DNA of 64,000 nt from Changchengzhania lutea (GCF_006974145.1 NZ_CP039456.1:3534499-3598498), one strand, 5' to 3'; positions 10,130 to 19,667 are shown, counted from the first letter of the stretch. The notes: generated from the letters alone by a model not told the origin. Numbers and translations are program-made.

Positions 10130-10876
10130 CTAACTCACAGAGAATACACATTTTGTATGCTCTAAGATTTTAGATAAAGGCTCGCTAATTTTACTATCCA
10201 TAGTAATTTTAGCGAGTTTTTTAATATGTTCCATTCTGTGGGTATCAGTGCCTGCAAAATCTATCAAATTATTAGCAATTAAATATTGTGCTGTCTTTTC
10301 CGTAGTGCTGCCATAATGGTCACTAAGGGATAATAAATTGAGTTGAAATAAGCACCCAAGGTCTTTTAACCTCTTATAATACCCAAGATTATCACTATAA
10401 TACACATAGCGTTCAGGATGCGCTAAAACTGGAATATACCCCTGCATCTTTATATTGAATATTAGTTCCTCCAAATTGATGGGTGGTTGAAAATATGATA
10501 ATTCAACCAACACATAATTTTTTTTAAGTGTAAAGAGATGCTTTTCTTTTAGAAGGGTTTCAAAATGGGTGTCCAGCATGTATTCTGCTGCGGGATTAAT
10601 ATCAATAGCTCTTCGTGTCTGGGAACTTATTGATTCTAATAAATTTTCATAGGATTTGCTTATAGTTTCTGCATTGTTTGGATAAAAATCCTGCATAATA
10701 TGTGGGGTAGCGATAAATTCTTTAATTCCTAGTTTTCTGAGACCCTTGATTAAATCAAGAGATTCTTGCATATTAGCTGCACCGTCATCAATACTAGGAA
10801 GGATATGACAATGAATGTCAACAAAATCTTCTAAAAGATCTTTAAGATATATTTTCTTTTTGAAGAAATTAAACAT
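10130..10876 (-). CDS. PHP-family tyrosine-protein phosphatase (CpsB/CapC/YwqE type)
   Basis: Metal-dependent phosphatase that dephosphorylates BY-kinases, 248 aa. PHP motifs are visible: VDIHCHILPSIDDGA (His22, His24), ATPHIMQDFYPN, VLAHPERY and DFAGTDTHR, which together coordinate the metal cluster. It is transcribed toward the Wzc-like kinase gene with only 6 nt between their stops, so the pair is convergent rather than in one operon. Together with that neighbour it makes a phosphorylation/dephosphorylation cycle for capsule export. Upstream on the same strand, 16 nt away, is aroB. Confidence 0.9.
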   Translation of the reverse strand: MFNFFKKKIYLKDLLEDFVDIHCHILPSIDDGAANMQESLDLIKGLRKLGIKEFIATPHIMQDFYPNNAETISKSYENLLESISSQTRRAIDINPAAEYMLDTHFETLLKEKHLFTLKKNYVLVELSYFQPPINLEELIFNIKMQGYIPVLAHPERYVYYSDNLGYYKRLKDLGCLFQLNLLSLSDHYGSTTEKTAQYLIANNLIDFAGTDTHRMEHIKKLAKITMDSKISEPLSKILEHTKCVFSVS

Positions 10877-10892
10877 TCATTAATAAGTGTAG

Positions 10893-11960
10893 TTATTCAC
10901 GATAGTATTCAAAAGCCTCTAAAATAATGGCATCATCAACTAAGCAATCAATTATAGGGTTTCCAATAGACTCTAATAAAACAAAGTTAATATTTCCGTG
11001 ATGGTTCTTTTTATCATACTTAAGTAAATCGAGTATGGGCTTATGGTCGTCTTCTAGAATCTCTACCTTTCCATAATAATTAATTAGTGATTCCTTGATC
11101 ATATCCGCTTGATTCAGATTAAGTTCCGATAATTTTGTTGAAATATAACAAGCTAAAATCATACCAATTACGATAGCCTCTCCATGAAGCAGCGTTTGTT
11201 TATCCGCTTTGCTCAGAAAGTACGATTCAATGGCATGACCCAATGTATGTCCGAAATTCAAGGTTTTTCTCAAATTGTTTTCAAAAGGGTCTTTTTCGAC
11301 GACATCTTTCTTTATAAGTACAGATTCATAGATTAATTCATCTAAATCATCGAAAGCCAATTGAGATAAATTTTTAAGTTTATTCCAATAATTGGCATCT
11401 TTTATCAAACCATGTTTGAGCATTTCGGCTAAGCCAGAACGCATTTGATTTTGGGCTAAGGTTTCTAAATAAGATGTATCAATTAAAACGAGGTTTGGTA
11501 AACTAATAACGCCAATCTGGTTTTTTAAATGTCCCAAATCAACTCCAGTTTTACCACCAACAGAAGCATCAACCATGGAAAGTAGCGTCGTTGGTAAATT
11601 TATATAATCAATACCACGTTTGAAGGTACAGGCCACGAATCCGCCTAAATCGGTCACAACGCCACCGCCAACATTAATTAACAAACTCTTTCTATCTGCA
11701 TCTAATTCCGATAGTGCATTCCAAACCCCAACACAGGTGTCAATATTTTTATTAATTTCCCCAGATTCAATTTCTATTATCTCAACAACACATGCTGTCT
11801 CTAGTTTTTCTAAAAGATTTGGTAAGCAATGCACATGAGTATTCTCATCAACTAAAATGAATATTTTAGAAAAGTTAAATTCTTTAATATGTTCATTTAA
11901 AGCAGGGTAGCATACCTCATTAAAATGGATAGTACAGCTTTCGTAAGTGATAGAATTCAT
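10893..11960 (-). CDS. aroB: 3-dehydroquinate synthase
   Basis: Second step of the shikimate pathway, converting DAHP to 3-dehydroquinate with NAD+ and a divalent metal. Conserved segments include INVGGGVVTDLGGFVACTFKRGI, LPTTLLSMVDASVGGKTGVDL, LRKTLNFGHTLGHAIES (metal-binding histidines) and LLHGEAIVIGM. The start at 11960 (MNSITYESC) matches usual family N-termini; an in-frame ATG at 11984 would add eight residues. It is followed 16 nt downstream by the PHP phosphatase and is divergent from proline dehydrogenase. Confidence 0.94.
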   Translation of the reverse strand: MNSITYESCTIHFNEVCYPALNEHIKEFNFSKIFILVDENTHVHCLPNLLEKLETACVVEIIEIESGEINKNIDTCVGVWNALSELDADRKSLLINVGGGVVTDLGGFVACTFKRGIDYINLPTTLLSMVDASVGGKTGVDLGHLKNQIGVISLPNLVLIDTSYLETLAQNQMRSGLAEMLKHGLIKDANYWNKLKNLSQLAFDDLDELIYESVLIKKDVVEKDPFENNLRKTLNFGHTLGHAIESYFLSKADKQTLLHGEAIVIGMILACYISTKLSELNLNQADMIKESLINYYGKVEILEDDHKPILDLLKYDKKNHHGNINFVLLESIGNPIIDCLVDDAIILEAFEYYRE

Positions 11961-12030
11961 GTATAGATAATTGGTATTTTGCATTGTAAAATTAAGTAGA
12001 TTTTATATAAAATGATAGGATAGGTATAAT

Positions 12031-12038
12031 TATATTTG
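12031..12038 (+). promoter_or_regulatory. -7 box of the proline dehydrogenase promoter
   Basis: TATATTTG matches the Bacteroidota -7 consensus TAnnTTTG exactly and sits 23 nt before the ATG. I see no good -33 TTG at the expected distance, so confidence is moderate. Confidence 0.4.
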
Positions 12039-12060
12039 TTTAAATTTTATCATATACTAA

Positions 12061-13230
12061 ATGGAAAGAATCTTTGATAATACTGAAATTGCATTCGCGC
12101 TTAAAAGTGATTCCGAACTAGAACGTGCGTATTTTCTTTTTAAGATGATTTCAATTGAACCTTTGGTTCGTATTGGGACAGCTGCCACTAATTTTGCAAT
12201 AAAAGCCCATTTGCCTATCGAGGGCTTAATTCGGTCCACTGTTTTTGACCATTTTTGTGGTGGTGTTAATGAAGAGGATTGTTTACCGGTTATAGATAAA
12301 ATGTATGAGAAGGGCGTGAGTTCTGTATTAGATTATTCGGTGGAAGGGAAAGAGAATAATACAGAGTTTGACAATGCCATGCATAAAGTGATTGAACTGA
12401 TTAATTTTTCTAAAGAAAAAGAAGCCATGCCTATTGCCGTTTTTAAGCCCACTGGATTTGGTGCTTTTCATATTTATGAAAAAGTGAGTCAAGGTTTACA
12501 ATTATCGGAAACAGACAAGAACGAATGGAATATGATTAAAAATCGATTTGATGTCGTATGCAAAAGAGCCAAAGCATGTGATGTCGCTATTTTAATTGAT
12601 TCTGAAGAAAGCTGGATGCAAGATGCCGCTGACGAGTTAGTTTCGGCCATGATGCAAAAATACAATACAGAGAAACCTATAGTATTCAATACGCTACAGA
12701 TGTATAGACACGACAGATTAGCGTATTTAAAACAGCAACATCAACATGGTTTAGAACATAATTACCATATAGGTTTCAAATTGGTTCGTGGTGCTTACTT
12801 GGAAAAAGAAAATGATAGGGCAGAGGAGCGCGGTTATATTTCGCCTATATGTGAAAATAAGGAAGCCACTGATGTTAACTATAATAAGGCAGTAGAATAT
12901 ATGCTTGACCATTTAGATGATATGGCATTATTCGCTGGAACACATAATGAAGAGAGCTCTTATTTATTAATGGAAATGATGAAAGAAAAAGGCTTGAATC
13001 CTAAAGATGATCGTATTTGGTTTGGGCAATTATATGGCATGAGCGACCATATTAGTTTTAATTTATCACATAGAGGTTATAATGTAGCTAAATATATTCC
13101 TTTTGGTCCTGTAAAAGATGTGATGCCGTATCTTATTAGAAGAGCCGAAGAAAACACATCGGTCGCCGGACAAACGGGTAGAGAATTAAATCTTTTGAGT
13201 AAAGAAAAGAAACGTAGAAAGCGCCTTTAA
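12061..13230 (+). CDS. Proline dehydrogenase
   Basis: FAD enzyme oxidising proline to pyrroline-5-carboxylate, 389 aa; a stand-alone enzyme rather than the PutA fusion. The beta/alpha barrel shows VFDHFCGG near residue 60, FKPTGFGA, LIDSEESWMQDAAD, GFKLVRGAYLEKEN (family LVRGAY signature), FAGTHNEES, FGQLYGMSD and the C-terminal RRAEENTS motif that binds substrate and flavin. A TATATTTG box at 12031-12038 lies 23 nt before the start. Monocistronic. Confidence 0.95.
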   Translation: MERIFDNTEIAFALKSDSELERAYFLFKMISIEPLVRIGTAATNFAIKAHLPIEGLIRSTVFDHFCGGVNEEDCLPVIDKMYEKGVSSVLDYSVEGKENNTEFDNAMHKVIELINFSKEKEAMPIAVFKPTGFGAFHIYEKVSQGLQLSETDKNEWNMIKNRFDVVCKRAKACDVAILIDSEESWMQDAADELVSAMMQKYNTEKPIVFNTLQMYRHDRLAYLKQQHQHGLEHNYHIGFKLVRGAYLEKENDRAEERGYISPICENKEATDVNYNKAVEYMLDHLDDMALFAGTHNEESSYLLMEMMKEKGLNPKDDRIWFGQLYGMSDHISFNLSHRGYNVAKYIPFGPVKDVMPYLIRRAEENTSVAGQTGRELNLLSKEKKRRKRL

Positions 13231-13262
13231 GTTTTATAACAGTAAATCAGAAGATTGTTATC

Positions 13263-14020
13263 CTATTTTGAAATAACTCTAATCACGCTGAGAAAGATAA
13301 GTTTCATATCAAATAAAAGATTTCGTTTTTCAATATAAATTTTATTATAAGTTAGCTTGTCAGGAATGACCGTGTTTATATAGAATTCTTCTGGATTTTC
13401 GGCTGCTTTTAAAAGTTCTACTTCATTTCTATATTTTAATGATGCTAAACCTGTAATACCGGGTCTCACTGAAAAAATTATATAATCTTCTTTCTTGTAG
13501 AAATTCATATAATGAACTCGTTTAAACTTTTTTAATTCGCTAAAAAATTTTCCTCTTTCACCCATGTTTTGTTTTTCTTTCATTCCATAGCGATGCTATG
13601 CAACTCAAAAAGAACCTTCAACTGGTCACAAAATGACTAATTTTCGCCTCAATCCAAAAAGTTTAAACGAGTTTAATAGCGCAGTTCGGGTCTTGGGCCT
13701 ACAAAACTCATATCGCCAATTAAAATATTAATTAGTTGTGGAAACTCATCAATCTTATAACGCCTTAAAAAGTAGCCTACTTTCGTAATCCTAGAATCAC
13801 TATTGCCTATAGTTAACAAACCTTCAGCTTCAGACTTGGCGCGCATGGTCCTAAACTTAAAAATTTTGAAATCCTTATTGTTTTTTCCAACTCTATTCTG
13901 AATAAATAATACAGATTCCTTAGAATCTATTATAATGATTATCGCTATAACTATTAAAAGCGGGGCAAGAATGATTAAGAATAAAAATGAAAAAAAGATG
14001 TCAAAAATGCGTTTCGCCAT
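13263..14020 (-). pseudogene. Initiating sugar transferase (PglC/WcaJ-like), split by a MITE-like insertion
   Basis: Membrane phosphoglycosyl transferase that loads the first sugar phosphate on undecaprenyl phosphate. The 5' part (14020-13673) has an N-terminal membrane helix, FIQNRVGKNNKDFKIFKFRTM, RRYKIDEFPQL with the catalytic Asp-Glu, and GDMSFVGPRPELRY, then meets a TAA made by the inserted element. The 3' part (to 13263) continues with MNFYKKEDY and SVRPGITGLASLKYRNE. Removing the 161-bp element plus one AAT copy rejoins ELRY-YMNFY in frame, giving an intact ~200-aa enzyme. The gene is therefore recently broken. The 3' fragment has an in-frame ATG inside the element, but the catalytic half ends early. 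Confidence 0.85.
13514..13674. mobile_element. MITE-like element, copy 1 (161 bp), inside the sugar transferase gene
   Basis: Terminal inverted repeats begin GAACTCGTTTAAAC at the left and end GTTTAAACGAGTTT at the right, extended by a run of five T/A. AAT flanks both ends (13511-13513 and 13675-13677), a fitting 3-bp target duplication. The centre has the palindrome CATAGCGATGCTATG. No transposase is encoded. Its internal layout matches copy 2 at 41749-41908. The 3-bp ANT duplication is reminiscent of some IS5-family groups, which is only a suggestion. Confidence 0.85.
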
Positions 14021-14025
14021 GTGTA

Positions 14026-14397
14026 TTACTGAAATTGGAAGGAAGCTATAGTCACAAGACTATCACAATTTTCAACAGTTAACATGATCTCCCTATCATC
14101 AATTTCTCCTTCTATAGCGTACACACCACAAGGAACTTGCCTAGTATTACTTTTAGAAAAGTCAACATCTCCTTTTTTTAATATATATATGATGGACGCC
14201 GAATCAATGATACTATTGTTTATTTGATTCCTGATATCTGAACTAAAAACATGTGGTTTAGAATTGATGTTTTTTAACACTCGAGATTCTGGTCCATAGC
14301 TACAAGATGTTCTTTTTCCATTTAGAAAAAATGCTAAAATCACAAGTCCGATTGAGAAGCCGCCAAGATAGTAGCCAATACGCTGAATTAATTTCAT
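14026..14397 (-). CDS. DUF4258-like small protein with N-terminal membrane anchor
   Basis: 123 aa, unknown function. Residues about 8-26 form a hydrophobic segment (YYLGGFSIGLVILAFFL) and could be a signal anchor. A conserved NGKRTSCSYGPESRVLKNI block follows. The C-terminal half, with one Cys near 110 and ending in TVENCDSLVTIASF, resembles the DUF4258 fold, recognised from memory only. It lies 5 nt upstream of the broken sugar transferase on the same strand, and its start codon is the end of hairpin leader copy B. Confidence 0.6.
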   Translation of the reverse strand: MKLIQRIGYYLGGFSIGLVILAFFLNGKRTSCSYGPESRVLKNINSKPHVFSSDIRNQINNSIIDSASIIYILKKGDVDFSKSNTRQVPCGVYAIEGEIDDREIMLTVENCDSLVTIASFQFQ

Positions 14398-14494
14398 GTG
14401 TTTATTCTTACCGTTTTTTATTGGTCACATGCGACATCCATTTAATCATTTCACTTGGATATCAAGTTTTAGTTATGGATGTTTCATGTTATTA
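14398..14494 (-). repeat. Hairpin leader repeat, copy B, ending at the DUF4258-like start codon
   Basis: On the minus strand it begins AATAACATGAAACATCCATAA, has the partner arm ATGGATGTCGCATG, and ends ACCAATAAAAAAC...ATAAACAC followed by ATGAAA. Nearly identical to copy C at 28724-28821 in the arms and tail; the loop differs most. Positioned as the 5' leader of the gene. Confidence 0.78.
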
Positions 14495-14527
14495 TTTAGA
14501 GGAGCGAATTCGGGGAATCTATTCTTT

Positions 14528-15727
14528 TTAAAATACAAGTAAATTAATATCACTGTAATTTAAATCGAACCATTCACCAACAGATTTACTCGTTAGAATG
14601 CCGTGGTAAAAGTACAATCCATTTTTTAAACCACGATCAAATCTCAATGAATTTTCAAGGCCACCATCTTCAGCAATCTTTAATAGGTAAGGGGTGAAAA
14701 TATTGCTAATAGAAACGGAAGCGGTTCTGGAATATCGGGCTGGAATATTTGGAACACAGTAATGCACTACATCATGCTTTATAAATGTAGGGTTCTTATG
14801 TGTTGTCACCTCACTAGTCTCAAAGCAACCACCCATATCAATACTAACATCGATAATAATGGCTCCCTTCTTCATATGTTCCACCATATTTTCTGTCACG
14901 AGAATTGGTGATCTATTCGTGCCTCTAACGGCTCCAATAACCACGTCACAGCGCTTTAAGGCTTTCATTAAATTTTTTGGTTGAATGGTGGATGTAAATA
15001 AAGGTCTACCTAAATTTGTTTGAATACTTCTTAACTTAGTAATAGAACTATCAAAAACCTTCACATTGGCACCTAGGCCAATAGAACTTCTTGCAGCAAA
15101 TTCTCCCACAGTTCCAGCACCCAGAATAACCACTTCTAGAGGTGGTACGCCACTTATATTTCCAAACATGAGTCCGTTACCATCACGATTATCCGATAGC
15201 AACTCTGATGCAATAAGCACAGATGCTGTTCCCGCAATTTCACTTAAAGACCTTACAGCAGGATAGGTGCCATCTGCATCACGGATAAACTCAAATGCTA
15301 AAGCGGTAATACGCTTTGATGCTAAAGCTTCAAAGTATGCCTTAGACTGGGTTTTTAGTTGAAGCGCAGATATTAATATGGTCTGCGGGTTTATAAGCTT
15401 GATTTGCTCTAAGCTTGGGGGTTCAACCTTTAAAATCATTGGACATGAAAATACCTTCGAGGTGTCTTTCGATATTTCGGCTCCAGCCTCGCTATAATCC
15501 CTATCGCTATATCTGGCTCCATCTCCAGCGCCAGATTCTAAAAGTACGCGATGGCCATTGCTAACTAGAGCAGATACTGCGTCTGGTGTTAAACAGACAC
15601 GTTTTTCCTGAAAAGCCGTTTCTTTCGGAATTCCAATAAAAAGTTCTCCTTTTCGTTTATAAACTTCTAAGGTTTCTTCCTGTGGTAATAGTTGCTGTTT
15701 AGAAAAAGGCGAAAGTGATTTAGACAT
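14528..15727 (-). CDS. ald: Alanine dehydrogenase
   Basis: NAD-dependent oxidative deamination of L-alanine to pyruvate, 399 aa. Conserved AlaDH/PNT features include IGIPKE..FQEKRVCLTP near residue 33, the substrate lysine segment MILKVEPPS, the NAD fold VVILGAGTVGEFAARS (about 195), VIIDVSIDMGGCFETSE and the late VHYCVPNIPARYSRTAS. Longer than the classical ~370-aa enzyme because of an N-terminal extension common in Flavobacteriaceae homologues. The gene stands alone, divergent from the outer-membrane receptor. Confidence 0.93.
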   Translation of the reverse strand: MSKSLSPFSKQQLLPQEETLEVYKRKGELFIGIPKETAFQEKRVCLTPDAVSALVSNGHRVLLESGAGDGARYSDRDYSEAGAEISKDTSKVFSCPMILKVEPPSLEQIKLINPQTILISALQLKTQSKAYFEALASKRITALAFEFIRDADGTYPAVRSLSEIAGTASVLIASELLSDNRDGNGLMFGNISGVPPLEVVILGAGTVGEFAARSSIGLGANVKVFDSSITKLRSIQTNLGRPLFTSTIQPKNLMKALKRCDVVIGAVRGTNRSPILVTENMVEHMKKGAIIIDVSIDMGGCFETSEVTTHKNPTFIKHDVVHYCVPNIPARYSRTASVSISNIFTPYLLKIAEDGGLENSLRFDRGLKNGLYFYHGILTSKSVGEWFDLNYSDINLLVF

Positions 15728-15921
15728 ACTGAATTCATTTTATAAAAAATCAAATTACAAATAAATTTTGTATTGGTTGTATTATGATTACATAAACTTC
15801 ACCGTAGTTAAGAACGTTTGAGAGGTTCATTGAATACGTAAGAAAAAACTTTTTATTTATTATGGTTTACCCGTAAATTCGTTTGGATTAATTATTTTAA
15901 GTTTGCAATAGATATATATTT

Positions 15922-18345
15922 ATGAATTCAAAATTACTATTCTTTTTTCTGCTCTCATTTTCCTTTCTAGGTTTATCTCAAAATATAGAACTAACAGGCC
16001 TTGTAAAGGATACGAACAACCAACCTATTGCTTATGCCAATGTCACTTTACATGATGCGGAGGATGCCGGTTTTATTTCAGGAACCATCACAAATGTATC
16101 TGGTGAATTCAAATTGGAAAATATAAATACAGGTAATTACAACTTAAAAATAAGCTTTTTAACATTTGAAGCGTATCAAATTTCGATATTTTTAAATAAA
16201 AACAAATCTATAGATGCGATTGTTTTGAAAGACAAAATACAGACTCTTGATGGCGTTACTATAATTGCAACGCGGCCTACCGTAAAACGATTTGTAGATC
16301 GATTGGTTTTTAATGTGGAAAACTCAACACTATCTGATAATAACGTACTTGATGTTTTAAAGCATACACCTGGGGTCTTGGTGAATCAAGATGCTATTAC
16401 GGTGAGAAATTCTACACCTACAATTTATATCAATGACAGAAAGGTGCATCTTTCTGCGGATGAAATACAACAACTTTTAGAAGGCGCATCTGCTTCAAAT
16501 GTTAAATCGATTGAAGTGATAACCAATCCGCCTGCAAAGTATGAGGCTGAGGGTGGGGCAGTCCTCAATATAATAACCAGTAAAAATATTGCCGCAGGTT
16601 ATAATGGTCGTGTTTTCGGTAACTATAAACAAGGATTTGAGTATCCAAAATATGCAGTCGGGACATCCCATTTTTTTAAAACAAAAAAATTAAACACCTA
16701 TTTTAACTACAGTCTTAGTCCCAGAAAAGATTATCGACATAATGATGAATTTGTCAATTTTATTGAAAATGACCAAGTCGTATCGAGTTGGGAAACTGAT
16801 TTTAAACGAACAAGGGAGTCATCAAACCATAACATAAACACCAATTTAGACTATCAAATCAATGCTAATAATTCTATTGGTATTTCTGCCAATGCATTAA
16901 TTGCACCAAGAGCGAACACGGGCACCAAAGTAAATGCTTTTACTGAAGTTTATGGTGCAGATACTGCTTTAGACTCCATCTTTAACACAAAAAATAATAT
17001 TGATGAGGAGCGCACCAATTTAGCATTTACGGTAGATTATATTCATAAATTCAAACGTGCAGGAGAGAAGCTTTCAATCAGCGCGCATCACACAAATTAT
17101 GATTTTAAAAATGACCAGATTGTAAACACAGATTATTTTTTAGCGAATAACAATTTTATAAGAAACAATACATTTCAAACCTTATCTAGTCAAGATATAC
17201 AGTTATTTACAGCTCAAATGGATTATGAATTGCCCATTAATGATTCTGAGCATTTTGAAAGTGGATTAAAAATCACTGAGATTGAATCAAAAAGCATCCT
17301 AACCCAAAATAATTTAGAGAACGGTGCATTTGTTTTAGACGATCTAAACTCTGATATATTTCTATATAAAGAACTCAATTATGCTGCTTATTCCAGTTAT
17401 ACAAAAGATTGGGAGTCGTGGAGCCTAAAAGCGGGGTTAAGAGCAGAGTACACCGATATACAAAGTAATTCTTTATCGACAACTCAAGTTAACGATAATG
17501 ATTATCTCAAATTTTTTCCTTCTATGTATGTCTTACATAATTTGAACGATAAAAATGTGTTGTATTTAAGTTATAATAAAAGGATCCAGCGACCAAGATA
17601 CAGTCAACTAAACCCGTTTAAGTATTTTATAAATGATAATGCCTATAGCACGGGTGATCCCAATTTAAAGCCTCAAATAGATGATATCGTCACTTTAGGA
17701 TATACACTCAATGACACCTATACATTTGAATTATATTATCGTTATGAAAATGATCCTGCAATGGAAATTTCGTTCCAAGACAATGATTCAAGAATATTAA
17801 AAAATATTGATACCAATATAGATAGAAACATATCCTATGGGTTGGATTTTATTACGTATACGAAAATAATCCCGCGGTGGAACTTGTATGCATTATCCTC
17901 TGTGTTCTATTATGAAAACAGGTTTTTTGCGCTTGAAAGTAATAATGAACTCTATACTACAGATGAATGGTCTGTGTACTTACAACTCATTAATTATTTT
18001 ACTCTATTAAAGGATAAAAGCCTTAACATAGATGTTTCTTTCAATTATATCTCACCCATAGTCGATGGACCACGTATAATAAGTGATAGGTCTGGATTAA
18101 ATATCAATTTAAGGAAAACATTTTGGAACAATAGAGCATCTTTAAGTCTGGGTGTCAATGATATGTTTAATTCACAAAACTTCACCCAAATCACTAAATA
18201 TCTTAATCAAGATTCATTTTTGAAATCCAGAATGGAAAACAGGTTGGTCACTTTTGGGTTTAACTATAAATTTGGAAATTTCAGATTGCAAAACAATAGC
18301 AAAGCCATTGATAATGATGAACGTGATCGTTTAGGTAGTAATTAG
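15922..18345 (+). CDS. Outer-membrane beta-barrel protein (TonB-receptor-like) with carboxypeptidase-regulatory-like domain
   Basis: 807 aa. An N-terminal signal peptide (about 1-19, ending near GLS) is followed by a carboxypeptidase-D regulatory-like beta-sandwich (about 24-105), a plug-like region with NVLDVLKHTPGVLVNQDAI and SIEVITNPPAKYEAEG, and a long barrel ending in an aromatic-rich FGFNYKFGNFRLQN. This is the 'outer membrane beta-barrel family / OMP_b-brl_3' architecture. No SusD-like partner is adjacent, so the substrate is unknown. A TAAGTTTG -7-like box lies at 15898-15905. Confidence 0.87.
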   Translation: MNSKLLFFFLLSFSFLGLSQNIELTGLVKDTNNQPIAYANVTLHDAEDAGFISGTITNVSGEFKLENINTGNYNLKISFLTFEAYQISIFLNKNKSIDAIVLKDKIQTLDGVTIIATRPTVKRFVDRLVFNVENSTLSDNNVLDVLKHTPGVLVNQDAITVRNSTPTIYINDRKVHLSADEIQQLLEGASASNVKSIEVITNPPAKYEAEGGAVLNIITSKNIAAGYNGRVFGNYKQGFEYPKYAVGTSHFFKTKKLNTYFNYSLSPRKDYRHNDEFVNFIENDQVVSSWETDFKRTRESSNHNINTNLDYQINANNSIGISANALIAPRANTGTKVNAFTEVYGADTALDSIFNTKNNIDEERTNLAFTVDYIHKFKRAGEKLSISAHHTNYDFKNDQIVNTDYFLANNNFIRNNTFQTLSSQDIQLFTAQMDYELPINDSEHFESGLKITEIESKSILTQNNLENGAFVLDDLNSDIFLYKELNYAAYSSYTKDWESWSLKAGLRAEYTDIQSNSLSTTQVNDNDYLKFFPSMYVLHNLNDKNVLYLSYNKRIQRPRYSQLNPFKYFINDNAYSTGDPNLKPQIDDIVTLGYTLNDTYTFELYYRYENDPAMEISFQDNDSRILKNIDTNIDRNISYGLDFITYTKIIPRWNLYALSSVFYYENRFFALESNNELYTTDEWSVYLQLINYFTLLKDKSLNIDVSFNYISPIVDGPRIISDRSGLNINLRKTFWNNRASLSLGVNDMFNSQNFTQITKYLNQDSFLKSRMENRLVTFGFNYKFGNFRLQNNSKAIDNDERDRLGSN

Positions 18346-18361
18346 AAATAATTATTGGTTA

Positions 18362-18904
18362 TTAGAAGTACTCTTTAATTTTGTCCCAAAAGTTTTTAGG
18401 TGAGATTTTAAATTCATCTTCCAGATCTTCTAAAGATTTATTGGCATCATTAATTTTGTTGAAAATTTGGGCTCTAATTAAATAAATTGATGGCACAATA
18501 ATAGCCATAAGAGGAATTAAGTAAATTAATTGATTTGAATCTACAATAGCCTTATCCGTTCTAATTGTGTTTAGTATTTGGTAAGAATACATGGATATAG
18601 GTACTAATAATGTATGATACCACCAATGCCGGCAGGTGAAAAACCAAATAAACAATAAAAAAAGTGGAATAATCTTCCCTGCTAATGTCCAAGCTAATAC
18701 AAATATGCTTTCATAGAATTTACTCTCATATCTACCAAAAAAAGTGTCCCAAATTTTTACATCTGGAACACTTTCGTATAAATAAAATAAATAAGGTGTT
18801 GTAGCTATTAAGGTAGCAACAATACTACCAATAATTAAGCCTCTCTTATCCGCAAGGCGCGACTTTAATCCTTGATTTTTCGATTTTTGCAGTTGTTTGC
18901 TCAT
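18362..18904 (-). CDS. Conserved membrane protein of unknown function
   Basis: 180 aa from ATG at 18904 (an upstream in-frame ATG at 18928 lies inside the overlapping small gene). The start is basic (KQLQKSKNQGLKSRLADKRG), followed by four hydrophobic segments near residues 25-42, 60-83, 88-105 and 128-146, and a charged C-terminal tail. I recognise no domain. It overlaps the preceding small secreted-peptide gene by 59 nt in a different frame, suggesting coupled expression. Confidence 0.65.
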   Translation of the reverse strand: MSKQLQKSKNQGLKSRLADKRGLIIGSIVATLIATTPYLFYLYESVPDVKIWDTFFGRYESKFYESIFVLAWTLAGKIIPLFLLFIWFFTCRHWWYHTLLVPISMYSYQILNTIRTDKAIVDSNQLIYLIPLMAIIVPSIYLIRAQIFNKINDANKSLEDLEDEFKISPKNFWDKIKEYF

Positions 18905-18989
18905 CTTGGTCCATTGTGTTAGCAGCATACGCTGTAAACAACATACCTCCGAAAATTGCTATTGCAATTAAGTACTTTTTAGTTTTCAT
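18846..18989 (-). CDS. Small secreted peptide (47 aa)
   Basis: A short frame from ATG at 18989 to TAA at 18846. It has a clear signal peptide (basic MKTKK, hydrophobic LIAIAIFGGMLF, then TAYA) and a short mature part ending RIKVAPCG. Similar tiny secreted peptides ending in K(I/V)xP.xG occur in Flavobacteriaceae, from memory. The 3' end overlaps the start of the following membrane protein gene. Function unknown. Confidence 0.6.
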   Translation of the reverse strand: MKTKKYLIAIAIFGGMLFTAYAANTMDQDEQTTAKIEKSRIKVAPCG

Positions 18990-19164
18990 AATATTAGGGA
19001 TTTAATTAATTAATTACCCAAATGTAACTAAAGAGTATATTGAAGATTTTACTTAAATGTTAAAATTATGTTAAAAACAGTGTTTTTCAACTTTTCCGCT
19101 GTGGGTTTCCCGTAAACCTTCAAAATTCGAAGTTTTTTATGTCATTTATTGTCTTTATTAATTC

Positions 19165-19578
19165 TTAAATTAATTGTTTTAAAGTGATTATTCTTTTATT
19201 TTCTGAATCCATTTCTAACCAAATAGCATCATAATTGCCATCTAATATCGGTTCAATTTTTTCTGGCCATTCTATAATTTTCCAATTTTTAGAATATAAA
19301 TAATCTTCAATTCCAAAATTATAGGCTTCTTCTAAATCTTTAACTCTGTATAAATCGAAATGGTAAATCGATTCATGATCTAATTCATATTCATTAACTA
19401 TCGAAAATGTTGGACTGCTCACAGCATCATCACTTCCGAGCTGCTTTACCAAAGCACGAACCAATGTCGTTTTTCCCACGCCCATAGAACCATAAAGCAG
19501 TAAGGTCTTGCTAGTGAGATGACTAATTAGCTGTCTGGCCACATCATCAACCTCATTCAAACTATAACGTACGTTCAA
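19165..19578 (-). CDS. tsaE: tRNA threonylcarbamoyladenosine biosynthesis ATPase TsaE
   Basis: ATPase required with TsaB, TsaC and TsaD for t6A37 modification of tRNA, 137 aa. The P-loop GSMGVGKTT is at residues 30-38. Family motifs SSPTFSIVNEY, IYHFDLYRV and GIEDYL...IIEWPE follow. Length is normal. It is downstream of porX on the same strand with 89 nt between them. Confidence 0.93.
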   Translation of the reverse strand: MNVRYSLNEVDDVARQLISHLTSKTLLLYGSMGVGKTTLVRALVKQLGSDDAVSSPTFSIVNEYELDHESIYHFDLYRVKDLEEAYNFGIEDYLYSKNWKIIEWPEKIEPILDGNYDAIWLEMDSENKRIITLKQLI

Positions 19579-19667
19579 CTTTCAATTCTTTTATGCAATA
19601 TTAAGAATATATTTTGGGAAAAACTAATAAAAAAGGTATTTCGTCGATGTTTTTTGTATTACATCTA

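Noticed and set aside
13584-13672. Gap between the two halves of the sugar transferase considered as sequencing error
   Set aside because: Matching terminal repeats, a 3-bp duplication and a homologous copy at 41749-41908 show a real insertion.
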